In this document: positions 1-9,780 of the stretch, one piece after another
Position numbering within the stretch: position 1 is the first letter of the stretch
How the letters are laid out: every line of letters begins with the position of its first letter
DNA from: Cladorhizidae sp. MBARI D1340-BT2
Lineage: Eukaryota > Porifera > Demospongiae > Poecilosclerida > Cladorhizidae
NCBI GenBank assembly: GCA_028752905.1
Contig: JAQNBH010000010.1
Span: forward strand, 28,706,970-28,770,969
Reading direction: 5' to 3'
Length of the DNA stretch: 64,000 nt
Notes under the pieces: generated by a model
Database searches by the model: none
The model's input: only the letters and a program-made list of their open reading frames with translations
Told to the model about the DNA's origin: nothing
Made by a program: the position numbers and the translations under genes

Positions 1-2431
1 CCTTTAGTGAAACCATACCGCACAAGTGAACTGGCACCCATCTGGAGTAATGGGTATGGTCTAAAGCAAGGAACCATGGAACAATCTTTGTCAGGGACTC
101 TATGTAGAGTTGAAAGTTTCCCTCTTGTATGGCTCCCACATAGATCATCAAAGCCAGTTCCTGCTGCAGAATAATGCGCCAGAATTTGAAATGGGGGCAT
201 GCAGCAGCCCTATCCATGCGCCACTCTTCCATTGACATCACCTCACCTTCAGCTTCTTCTTTGTACTTAGCATATGCCTTCTTCAGGAGTAGATAGAGAC
301 TACTGGCTGTGACCTGATGGGCCCATCGGGTACGTGTCACATGCGCTGCTTTCAAGAATGAATTTGCTGTTCCAGGTCCTGCAACACCGGCCTGAGTGAG
401 TGCTCCTGTCCACCCACTGTCTTCCAAAAGATCTCCAAGTACCTTGAGAGTTGCCATCTCAATATGTAGTCCACCAAACATGATTACAAATATTTTTTTA
501 TCGTGACTTTCGGGCCAGGTCCACTGAATCTGCTTTGCAAGCGAATACAGTGGCTGATCACACGCAAGAACTGGAACCTTGACCTGGATTCAGGACTTCA
601 ACTGCAATGTTCATGGAGTGACGGATCATGGCTACTGACTTAGCTTGGTCATGGAAGAGAGGTAACATGGAAATGAGAGCCACTTCACTGTCATCAGGCG
701 GTGCTACTTGCTGACTAGCATTATAAGCAGCCCAGGAGATCATCCGATCCTCAGACAAGACATCCATGTCTATGTCAAGAACCTGTTCAAATGCTCCAGC
801 CATCTGCAATATACAAAGCTAATAAATGTATCCATCAAAGAGTGAACCATAAACCAACCTATATTCCTCTTCCACTGCCTGTGATATGATCTGACAGTCA
901 GCTTTGTTTTGGCCTGTTAGCTGTGGTACAGGTGGATCTTGTTTGATGAGAGTAGCAGGAGTGATGCTGGTATAGGTCTCGGGCAGGCATGCAATTGGCC
1001 CCTTGGTAGCAGTATCACTGTGAGTCACAACGAGCTGAGGAACTCCACTGTTGTCTTTGTTTGGATGCTGAAACAAAGACTGTGTAGTTCCATGGAATGC
1101 ATCGTGAGCAGAAGTGGAGCTGGGGTTGTGATCTATGTTGTCAACTGCAGCAGTTGTGAAGAGGCCACATTTAAGGTCAGGAGGACAGACAGCATTTGCT
1201 ACATGGTAGTGATGACATATCTTGTTGCCTAGCTCAGTTGAAATATCCAACACATGGCTGTATGAGATACTCAAACCCAGCTGGTACATACTATCCACTA
1301 GTTCACGGTTGCGAGTCTTGGTGTGAAGCATCACACCTAGATAGATGGGCAAGGGAGTTTCTCTTTCCTAGCTATGTTTGACCGTACTTGAAGCACGATT
1401 CTTCCGGGATCGCACCAAACTGTTGTGTATCAGCAACTGTGAAATGGTCACAATTGGCTGGGACAATGTTACTGTACTTCAATGTTAGGTCCACACAAAA
1501 CCAGAGCAACTAGAGACAAGAGTGAGGTTGGGACGAATTTTTCCTGGCATTTCATTTCAAACAAACCATTGAATTGGTTTTTCAACTTGAACATGTCTCT
1601 TCTCACTATCTTAGCAGCCCTGGCAAGATGAAAGGCATCGTTGTCAGCATCATGCTGACAAGCCTTCCTCAGTGCAGATCCAATATCTTTGTTAGAAATG
1701 AGGACTACTTCTCGTCCTTGCTTGTGAGCTTCCATGTCAGGAAAATATCCCAGTAGTCTGTCTTTGAGCTTGGTGGAGTGAATGCGTCCAGTTACATCAG
1801 TTCCAAACTGTTTTAGCCTTGTGCTGTAGAGGTTCACCAGATCTTTGAGTTTGAAGACAGGTGCAATAAGATCATCCATGCAAGTATCTTCAATGTATGA
1901 CACCAGTTCAGCAAATGCTATACCAGGGTTCACATCATCAGCATTAAAATCATGAAATTTTTTGTTTCGGAATCCCTTGCTCTGTTGTACAATGATGCCA
2001 GACACTGTACATGATACTGGGCATCTTGTGCAATCAGGTCACCTGAGCTCAGTTTAGCAAGCAGTTGCTCGTCCTGTAGTTTGATGGCACATTGTCTCAC
2101 CTTGATGTCTACTCCAAAAGTTGATGCTTTGCAACAGGTGCAGGTGCAGGCTTACCGCAAAAGAAACATGTCTCAATGGACGTACGCAAATCTTCTGAAC
2201 ACCTACGACTAAATCTCATACATGCTTCCACATCACCATCATCATCATCTACCAGTCTCTTTCTCTTCTCTGCTCGTCGTAGCTGGGTTTTATTGTACCG
2301 AAGTCTACACGAATCATGCCACCTGGCCAAGTGCTTCTTTAGTGTAGCCTCAATGCCCTCACCATCATCAAGCCGTGACAAATTTAAGGTCTTTGGCAAG
2401 CAACCTATGGCAAGAGAAAGGCCTCTTTGAA
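1..2431 (-). pseudogene. Broken copy of an uncharacterised multicopy metazoan gene (DNIDHNPSS family)
   Basis: Reading the minus strand gives a long protein in several frames. In order it shows a WHDSCRLRYN motif and a CFFCGK Cys pair (about 2399-2120), a YHVQCLASLYNRAR segment (about 2040-1985), an EAHKQGREV and IVRRDMF region (1469-2005), DNIDHNPSSTSAHDAFHG (819-1352), AMIRHSMN plus LNPG (558-809), then QIQWTWPESH and GGLHIEMATL down to HYSRWVPVHL at the window edge. From memory this order matches a gene family present in many copies in cnidarians and sponges, of unknown function. The copy is broken: frame changes near 2120, 1985 and 1460, an in-frame TAG near 1366, and a frame slip near 785. 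A plausible second intron lies at 2432-2490. The protein continues beyond the window start. I would not assign an activity; a mobile-element origin is inferred only from its repetitiveness. Confidence 0.75.
804..858 (-). other. 55-nt spliceosomal intron inside the broken gene
   Basis: On the minus strand the exon ends GAATATAG, followed by GTTGGTTT, and the intron closes with TTTGTATATTGCAG before ATGGCTGGAGC. Removing 55 nt joins EEEYR to WLEHLN, which is then followed, after a one-frame slip, by the VLDIDMD segment. The small size suits compact-intron genomes such as demosponges. Confidence 0.55.
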
Positions 2432-2497
2432 GGTAAGTATATATACATAGTTAATAGAAGTAAACCCAATAGCTACTCCATGCTTACCTTCTCTTAG

Positions 2498-2700
2498 AGT
2501 GGTATTGGCAAAGACTACAAAGTGGTGGATCCTCTTAGGTCTCTGGCATCAGCGCAAGTTCTGGTAACTGACTGGAGCAAGTGCTTTCTGTGCCAGGAAG
2601 ATTCAACAGAGGCTCTTCAGTGTCCAGCTGAGTCCCATCATGGCACACGGGATAGGCTACTCAACAATTGCAGGAAGGGTTTTAGTGCTGTAGCTACTCC
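2498..2700 (+). pseudogene. Zinc-binding N-terminal fragment, opposite orientation to its neighbour
   Basis: An acceptor-like CCTTCTCTTAG precedes an open + frame that includes DWSKCFLCQEDSTEALQCP, a Cys-x2-Cys segment of the type that opens the same multicopy family seen on the minus strand at 1-2431. In that family, as I recall it, this segment should directly precede the LSRLDDGEGIEATL part, which here lies at about 2399-2340 on the other strand. The two parts therefore look separated by an inversion, or they belong to two copies placed head to head. No function is known. The frame loses similarity after about 2700. Confidence 0.5.
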
Positions 2701-2713
2701 AGCTGGTACCATG

Positions 2714-2771
2714 TGGCAGAATCACATGACTGTAGTCTCAGGTGGCAGAATCACATGACTGTAGTCTCAGG
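2714..2771. repeat. 29-bp perfect tandem duplication
   Basis: Two identical adjacent copies of a 29-bp sequence beginning TGGCAGAATCACATGACTG occupy 2714-2742 and 2743-2771. Confidence 0.95.
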
Positions 2772-3110
2772 AGTGTTGATGTTCTTACTAATTGTACTTC
2801 ATGTAGATGAAAATTATGCCTCATGTAGGTTAAAATTTGGTCTAGGCCACAAGATTATACCTTCTATTTACATATGCCATACATTTTGTGCAATGGAGTC
2901 TGTTTCAAGAAACGATACTGAAGGTCACTCTATCGTTGGCGGCCATTTTGAAAATCGCGCTGCCATTTTTTTGCGATGTCCCTATAGCCAATAATGTTTT
3001 AAAAGGTATACTCTGACTGTGCACAAAGTTTCATGCTTTTATCGTAAAAGGCACAATTCATCTAAATATTGCACATATTTGCTGTACTATGCAAAATGAA
3101 AGGGCTATAT
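2772..3110. other. Spacer, nothing recognised
   Basis: AT-rich sequence with no convincing gene, terminal repeat or tandem array. Confidence 0.6.
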
Positions 3111-3968
3111 TAAATTAGAATTAATGAAGCAAGTGCAGCTCTAAAAATTCTACAGAATGCTCACCAAAATTAATTAACTGAATGGCTAGTGAAAATTTCC
3201 AGGTCAAAAAAACAGAGCTCTGGCTTTAACATATTTCCCCCTTCTATTCATGCAGAGCAATAGTTAGCAAGTTTTATTTACAAAATACTTGAGACCTGCA
3301 CAGGAGTACTATTTCGCCTTGGGTACCATTTACTTCCTTCATCTTTGATAACATTTGTATTACCAGATAGCAAGTTACAGAACTATTTATTAATTGAAGT
3401 CAAAAATAGAAATAATAGTGAGAAGAAATAATTTAGTAATATTTGGTGTTCGTTTTACTACTAATGAAGTGTACTCCAACATACTCACCCTAAACCTTCC
3501 TACATTCCCCCGCCTCCCACCCGCAGTTATGGAATATTATATTATTTCTAATATTCTAGTTTCATTTCAGCTTTAAAATATCTGATAGACAGTAATTTTA
3601 GCTTAAATGTTTACTTATCTTCAGCTGAATAATCTGCACCCACTGCGGAAGAAACCACTGGGACAGTTGCCACTACTACGGTGACTACACCTACAATGGA
3701 AGAGATTACATCCACATTAGAAGGAGATGGTATGTCATCTGGCACAACAAATATGCACACATTAATAGCAATGTTAAATTCTGACTAACTAGAGTTGAAG
3801 GATAATTACACAATACATTTTATGTAAAAACAAAACTAGAAGAAATAAGAATCCAGACCAGCTTCTTTATAATAACACCTAATATAATATTAATATATAA
3901 TATTTCGACTAGATGCTCTAGCCTTGATTGTTGCTCTAAGTACTCTAAATGTTTGTGATATCCAATTA
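3111..3968 (+). repeat. Duplicated unit, copy A (left part)
   Basis: This stretch aligns by eye with about 19,800-20,660 (copy B) and 25,970-26,830 (copy C): the same upstream intron words such as GGCTAGTGAAAATTTCCAG, the same 105-bp exon, and the same downstream GCTTCTTTATAATAA. Copy A is interrupted at 3969 by a transposon and resumes at 7116. Confidence 0.8.
3625..3729 (+). pseudogene. Decayed stalk exon, copy A
   Basis: This is a 105-bp exon flanked by CTTATCTTCAG and GTATGTCATC, homologous to the open exons at 20,353 and 26,530. In the shared phase the second full codon is TAA (GAA TAA TCT), where the others read GAA ACA GAT. The rest still encodes a Thr-rich peptide (EETTGTVATT). Including this exon would stop the receptor, so it is either outside the gene, skipped, or a poison exon. 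Confidence 0.7.
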
Positions 3969-4122
3969 CCCAGGGGGCGAAACCTGATAAAAAACCAAAA
4001 CAGACATGGCGTGCTGTAAAAGGTTTTCTGGCTAAAATCATATGTATATAATTATATGTATAAACAAAATGTATATGGACAACCTTGTCAACAAGCTACT
4101 GGAAATCCGTAGGAAGCCTCTG
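3969..4122 (+). repeat. Left terminal inverted repeat
   Basis: Matches the reverse complement of 6971-7115 along its length, including GACATGGCGTGCTGTAAAAG and CAACAAGCTACTGGAAATC, with a few indels. Confidence 0.93.
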
Positions 4123-4365
4123 ACCATATACGTGATTTAGCCATTATGGTTTATCTGTGTTCCTTGAGAATGCTGAAGGAAAAACTTAATTCCAACAAAC
4201 CAAATAAATTGTTACTACTCTCTGAACACTTTACATCTCAATATATCAAGGTATAGTTTGGGGGGAACAATAAATAATTGTTCAAAATCCACGCTCAATC
4301 CTGGATTTAATTGTTTTTGGTGAATAATGTATGTACCTTATACAAAGCTAATAAAATACACAAGT

Positions 4366-6389
4366 CTAAACTAAATTGGTGCTGTTAATTATGCTTTCCG
4401 ATTCACTGCTGCTGTCGAAAGTGGCAGTGTAGTGGGCACGTCTGCACTTCTTTTTTGATCCCTGACACCAGCAGCCTATATAACAGGTTATGTTTTTCTT
4501 TGCACATGAGAAGTTTCTGTTGCAACCCTTAGTACAGCCAGATTGCATCATCTGCTGTGGCCAGGTTGGGTGTGTGGATTGCACTGGTACCAGCTTCCCA
4601 TCCATGGCCCACCCAAAATCCTCACATGGTTCAACTCTCTGCTTGCAAATGTGAGCACTCTTGTCGATTGCTGTCGCTAATGCTGCACTTTTGAGATGTT
4701 GTAGGAGTGCATTCTCTGTGGAGATGTTGTAGGAATGCATTCTCTGTGGAGATGTTGTAGGAATGCATTCTCTGTGGAGATGTTGTAGGAATGCATTCTC
4801 TGTGGAGATGTTGTAGGAATGCATTCTCTGTGGGCAGTAGGAGAATAGATTTGTTGTTTAGGAACTTGTGAACTCTGAGCCTTCCAACCTCAAAATCATC
4901 ACCCTTGTTGGTATATACAGTGACTATGAGCTCCTTTGCTTGGTTGATAACATCTGTTGCACCACCCAGGTGCAATCGGGTCAAACCTATAGTTGGAGCA
5001 AGCTGCTCCTCTCGGCACCATGTCTCACACAGGAAGCTCAAAAGTCCAGCTTTGTTGGCAGACACAGAGAAGAACTCCTGCGGGTCAGGGTCTCTGTACT
5101 GCTCACTGATTTCAAACTGCCTTTGTGGTCATGACTGGGTGTACCTATGCTGCCGCTCTGAAGACTTCAGGCTCAGTGAGTTGTACCTGTCACAGCAGAA
5201 ATGTATGATGGCTGTGCCATCAGATACATCTATCAGAAGATTGTTTCTGTAGTGCCCTGCCATAGCGCCAAATGTTTTTGGAAGGACCAGTGACGAAAAG
5301 CATGCATTGCATCTACTATGACTGCCGTCTTCCTCTTCCGTAGTGGTAGATCAGGAGCAATGTTCACTTTGGTGTCCTCCTTTACTAGACTGGCCTTTGT
5401 TCCTGCAGCTCTCATGGTTTCACCTTCATTGAACCGTGATGGGGGTGTCTTGCTGCATTCATGAGTGCCGATGAAGTTGACATAGTCAACTTCACCCCCA
5501 CTAGCAATGATCTGTATCATTTGTAGGAGGGCTGAAACTTCATCACTTTTTCCTGGGCCTGCAGATTGGTATTTTGACTTCTTGGTCCTATACGTGTCTG
5601 CAGTCTTTACTTCTAGCTCCTGGAGAATCACCTGGTAGTTGTCACGCAAGGACTTGATCAGGAAGCCACATTTCTCCTGAAAGGAACAGCGATATTTCTA
5701 GCTGTTTCACCAGATGATTCAAAGCCACATCATACAGATTCTTCTGTGCAGATTTACCAGTCGGGACTCGTGTTGCCTTGAATGCATTCATGCATGGTAT
5801 GTGATATGATATGTCATTTGCGACCATGTCATGTCCTTGCCCAATCAGTCTTAGAAAAATGTTCTCTCTACTCAGATTCTTGGCTTTCTCAACGATCACC
5901 TGTTGGATGGTTTCCATTGACAGCCTGGCTGTAGGTGTCAGCCAACTTTTGTTACATATGATGCATGTGCTCTTGGCATCAAATGCTGCTGTGCGATGCC
6001 TGCTGGGAATGATGGACATTTTGGTTGAGGTACTGCATTCTGGCTGAGCCAGCATTGTGCAGCTTGCTCCAGGATGCCTCTTGTCTGCTAGTCTGTAGCT
6101 CTTTTCATTGATGTACACGTTTCTGCATTTGGCATGCCACTTGAGGGACTTCTCTGCCTCCCATGAGTCCTTGGTTACATCATGGTGCAACCTTCTGTAG
6201 GTCTCGTCCTGTCGAAAGGTCATGGCTACAAGAAGTTTTGGGGCTGTTGTTAGCTGAATGTTCAACAGTCGTTTGATAGCAGGTCCTTGACATATGACAC
6301 ACTTGGTGTAGTTTGTAAGCATTTCTTCGCACTTTCTCTTCAGTCATTCCAGAGACAAGGCTCCCTCCAGTACCCTTTTTCCTGTACAA
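4366..6389 (-). pseudogene. Cys-rich, possibly PIN/FEN-like protein of the TIR element, internally deleted
   Basis: The minus-strand protein reads in order: a CVICQ zinc pair (about 6300) and a WHAKCRNVY motif, a second CIICNKSW pair (about 5960), a GKSDEVSALLQ helix region, KTAVIVDAMHAF (about 5310), FCCDRYNSLSLKSSER (about 5180), NKAGLLSFLCETW (about 5050), a VTVY and LRVHKFL segment, LLLPTENAFLQHL, an FGWAMDGKLVPV segment, and a C-terminal Cys cluster (CTKGCNRNFSC then CYIGCWC, about 4460-4560). I recall this order from a multicopy uncharacterised metazoan family that also has an HEEADTR block between the LHLGG and VTVY segments. That block is missing here, so the copy is internally deleted. 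Other lesions are a one-base loss in an A run near 5281, a TGA at 5129-5131 and a 28-bp repeat expansion. The spaced Asp and Glu pattern suggests a PIN/FEN-like nuclease; that is inference. Confidence 0.6.
4693..4832. repeat. 28-bp coding minisatellite, five copies
   Basis: Five tandem copies of a 28-bp unit starting GAGATGTTGTAGGAATGCAT sit exactly in the PTENAFLQHL coding segment of the element protein. Because 28 is not a multiple of three, each copy shifts the frame. The four extra copies (112 nt) put the N-terminal part and the Cys-rich C-terminal part in different frames. Confidence 0.95.
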
Positions 6390-6970
6390 CTAGTCACCTT
6401 CTGTCAGGTACCATAAATTGACATAATGGGAGAGAAAAGTTATTTAGTGGAAATTTCTTTGAACAATTTGCTGCTATGTTTCTGGCTCATAACTCTGCTG
6501 CATTTTCTTGTAGCATTACTATCAGCAAAGCAGCTACTATGATTTTTTAACAGCTGTACTTAACCTGCTGGCAGACTCGATACTTTCTGCACTTGAGCCA
6601 GGAAGTAGGGGGTTGCGATAGGTGAGACTACCACTAGCACTAGCTGGCTTACTTACCTAAACCAATGGCAACTCCAGCTCTAGGCACAGTCACCTGCCAA
6701 TTCTTCCCAATATAGGAGCTAAACAAATTCCATGTGGTGGTGGGCTTTAATTCAACCATGTACAATGCTAGTAATTAGCAAGAGTGCCTTGACTATTAGT
6801 AGGTACAAAGATTAATGTTGCTACTGTAGTCAGTTGGTACAAGTTGTCATAATTACCCAGTTATAGACTTTGGGGTTGCTAGAACTAAATTCCATTCATG
6901 GGACAATGATAAACCACAATGACTGATCATGCCAAAAGTGTGATATTCATGTACAAGGGTTAATGCTGTT

Positions 6971-7115
6971 CAGAGGCTTCCTACAGATTTCCAGTAGCTT
7001 GTTGACAAGGTTGTCCATATACATTTTGTTTATAAATAATTATATGTAGATATGATTTTTGGCAGCCAACCTTTTACAGCACGCCATGTCTGTTAAACCT
7101 ATTTCGCCCCCTGGG
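6971..7115 (-). repeat. Right terminal inverted repeat
   Basis: Inverted partner of 3969-4122. It is followed at once by TA and then by unit A sequence matching 20,720 onward. Confidence 0.93.
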
Positions 7116-7355
7116 TAAATGGTAAAACCATTTTTCGTTCCTTTTTAAATTTTTTATTTAATTTATATTTTATTAGTGGGTGAAGCTCTTCCTCATAGTG
7201 GATGGGATAAAAAAACATGCTGACCGATCTCATACACCCAATGTTTAACCTTTGATGGGTCATCCACACTAAATAATTTTAGCTGATGTAAAACAAGAAT
7301 GGTCATCATAGTGAAAAGAATGGTTAAGAGAACACCCGTCAGCAGATTAGAAGCT
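7116..7355 (+). repeat. Duplicated unit, copy A (right part)
   Basis: Matches copy B at about 20,720-20,935 and copy C at about 26,920-27,100, including the AAGAATGG and GAGAATGGTCAAGAGAA-like words. Homology ends near 7355, followed by an 18-bp palindrome GGACATATATATATGTCC. Confidence 0.75.
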
Positions 7356-7573
7356 CTTTGAATGCGGTGGACATATATATATGTCCATAGAGGGCTAATG
7401 CTTTATTGACTCGCAGCAAGATGCTACTTATTGGTACACTGCTCATGAAGCATCTGTTTATTGATACAGTTGCCCACGGTTTTAATTCACTTGTACTGAC
7501 CTGGAATTATGAACTATGTTATGTACTTTCACTTTAGACCCTTAGATGATAGTGTATTGTGCTGAATACAAGT

Positions 7574-9030
7574 GATGGATATATATTATAATAGTGCTGT
7601 GTATGTTAGAGCAGAGAGTGATGATGATTTTGGTGGATGTATTGATGAGAATTATTCTGAAGGTGTGGAAGACGGTAAAGAAGGTGTGGAGGACAGTGTA
7701 GAGGTTGTGGGTAGTGTTAATGATGAAGTAGGTTGTAGGAGTTAACTCCAGTGAAAGTTCAAGCAGCTACAGTGCCAGTGCCATCAGCTCCAGTGCCAGC
7801 AGCTTCAGTGTCAGCAGCTCCAGTGGTGATATCTCATTCAGTCAGATATCATTTGCATGGTTTATATGGAAGGAAAAGAGCCAGTTGACTTTGCTCAGCT
7901 TTTTCTCGAGGACACTATCCTAAGGAGAATTGTGGAGGAATCAAATTTGTACTCAGACCAATAAATTTATAGCTTCAAATCAAGACCTACCTCCTCGATC
8001 TAGAGTGAGAGATTGGAAAGTTTGAACAGTTAGCGAGATAAACAGGTTCATTGCCCTCATTATTGCCATGAGCGTGAACAATCATACCAGCTTGGAAGAG
8101 AAATTGCCGTTGATGAATCAATGATTGGATTCAAGGGGAGGGTCTGGTTCATCCAGTACTTCTCCATGAATCCCACAAAGTGGGACATGAAAGCTTATGT
8201 CCTGGTATACAGCTCTAGTGAATATACCTATAGTTGGAAGCTGTATGTAGGTGAGGAGACTTTAGTATACACACAATATTATGATATATACACTTGTACT
8301 CACTCTAAAAAGTAGTGGCTTTGGTGCATGTGGTACAGTTTGGGTGAACAGGAGGGGGGGGGACCTGCATGTATCAAGGCCAAAGAAAAAAATTAAAAAG
8401 GGTGAGATCAAGTCTATAAATACAAAGGTTGTGTCCTTGCCTTGAAATGGCCAGACAATGGAGCTGCGACCATTCTGCGTACATGATAGCACTATAAGTT
8501 AACAAAGAGGAGGAGAACAAGGCTGTCAGCAAATGGCATGGAGGAGGTCATAAAGCCAACAGCCATTGTCAAATACAATAGTTACATGGGTGGGGGTGAC
8601 AAATCCAATCACCTGATGAGTTACTATAGCTTCCAACATAGGACACAGAAATGGTGGAAACGGGCAGCTATTCATCTCCTCAACCTGGCATTGGTAAATG
8701 CATATATAATATATGAAGGGACACCTTCGACTGGCCGAAACGTAACAAACCAGTCCTTCTTAGTGAAGGTTGCTGTTGGATTTCTTCTGGAGGCAGGCCT
8801 AACAGAAGCTCAGCTTGATGCAACAATCACCCATGGCCGGACTTAGAGGAAGGCACTTCATAGAACACCTTCCTCCAAATAGCAATGGGAAAAGGTCCCT
8901 GTGTGCTGCTACCTGTGCAGCAACCAAAAAGGAAGAAGTAAAGTCAGAACTTCATTTAGATGTAAGATTTGTGAAGTAGCTTTATGTATTACACCTTCCT
9001 TTGAACTATACTACACAAAAGTTAGTCCAA
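7574..9030 (+). pseudogene. piggyBac transposase pseudogene
   Basis: An acidic N-terminus starts at ATG 7574 (AESDDDFGG). It is followed by EGKEPVDFAQLFLEDTILRR (about 7867), EINRFIALIIAMSV (about 8035), AVDESMIGFKGRVW (8100), MNPTKWDMKAYVLVYSS, a YNSYMGGGDKSNHLMSYYS segment (8565) with KWWKRAAIHLLNLALVNAYI, and a C-terminal Cys-rich finger CCYLCSNQKGRSK...FRCKICEVALC (8901-9025). These are the domestic landmarks of piggyBac transposases, which move DNA by cut-and-paste at TTAA. The Asp in VDESM is the first catalytic position. About 90 residues before it and the block after YVGEE are missing or shifted, and several stops interrupt the frame. No clean TTAA-bounded ends were found, though a palindrome at 7371-7388 resembles the one just inside the other piggyBac here. 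Confidence 0.85.
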
Positions 9031-9199
9031 TGCGTCACTTACCTTCCCTTTTTTTATTGTCGCCATTTTCTTTCTTCACTTTTTCTTGATTGGTTTTCTT
9101 CCAGTAGCACAACTTTTACCAGTCCTATACATGTATGCAAACAACTATGACTATTTATAGTAGATATTTAATATAAATGCATAGTTCGTACATCATTCA

Positions 9200-9780
9200 A
9201 AGCTAGCTTAGCAGACATATATACTAGCACTAGCTATAGAATACCTAGGTTTACTTGGCAGTCTACTAGCTACCTCCAGTGCTAGCTATTGCTGGCTATA
9301 TATCAGCTACAACTGCCTACTTCAAGCACTAGCTAATTTGGTAGCTATAATGATCATCTAAAACTTCAAACTTCAAGTGCTACTAGTTATAAAGATAAGC
9401 TAAAACTGGCTAATTTGCTAGCAATTTAAAACAGTCAACTTCAAGCGCTAGCTAATTTGCTAGCTATAAAGATCAGCTAAAACTTCCTATACACTTCAAG
9501 CACTATCTAATTTGCTAGCTATAATGATCATCTAAAACTGCATACTTCAAGCGCTATAAAGATCAGCGAAGCGCTAGCTACTTGGCTAGCTATAAAGATG
9601 GCCTAAAGTACTAAACCTCGAGAGATAGATACTTTGCTACCCAAACATGACCTACATTACTTTATTATTATCTAAGCTATATAAATATGATCTACAACTG
9701 CCTACTTCGAGCACTAGCTATAAGATGACCTACAGCTACCTCGAGCTACCTAAACAGATAACCTACGTATATACAACTAG
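9200..9780. repeat. Degenerate CTAG-rich minisatellite
   Basis: About ten imperfect units of roughly 50-65 bp share the words ACTTCAAGCGCTAGCTAATT, TGCTAGCTATAAAGATCAGC and TAAAACTGC. The array is split by the hAT element at 9781 and resumes briefly at 11,101-11,180. Confidence 0.85.

Larger units (their letters stand above)
3969..7115 (-). mobile_element. 3.15-kb DNA element with about 150-bp terminal inverted repeats
   Basis: The ends are long inverted repeats (3969-4122 and 6971-7115) starting CCCAGGGGGCGAAA and ending TTTCGCCCCCTGGG. They are flanked by TA on both sides, consistent with a TA target duplication. The element interrupts duplicated unit A, whose sequence continues at 7116, so the insertion is later than the unit. 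Its interior carries a decayed protein gene on the minus strand (4366-6389). The TA duplication alone does not identify the superfamily, and I see no DDE-type signature. Confidence 0.88.

Noticed and set aside
939..1232. Open frame on the + strand
   Set aside because: Lies opposite the well-supported minus-strand family protein (DNIDHNPSS block) and shows no motif of its own.
3905..3935. Possible complete foldback element in unit A
   Set aside because: Only one arm is present, so it is a fragment.
3966..7118. TTAA target duplication for the TIR element
   Set aside because: Left flank is ATTA and right flank TAAA; only TA is shared in the same orientation.
7355..9100. TTAA-bounded ends for the first piggyBac
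   Set aside because: No paired TTAA plus inverted CCC/GGG ends could be found around the transposase remnant.
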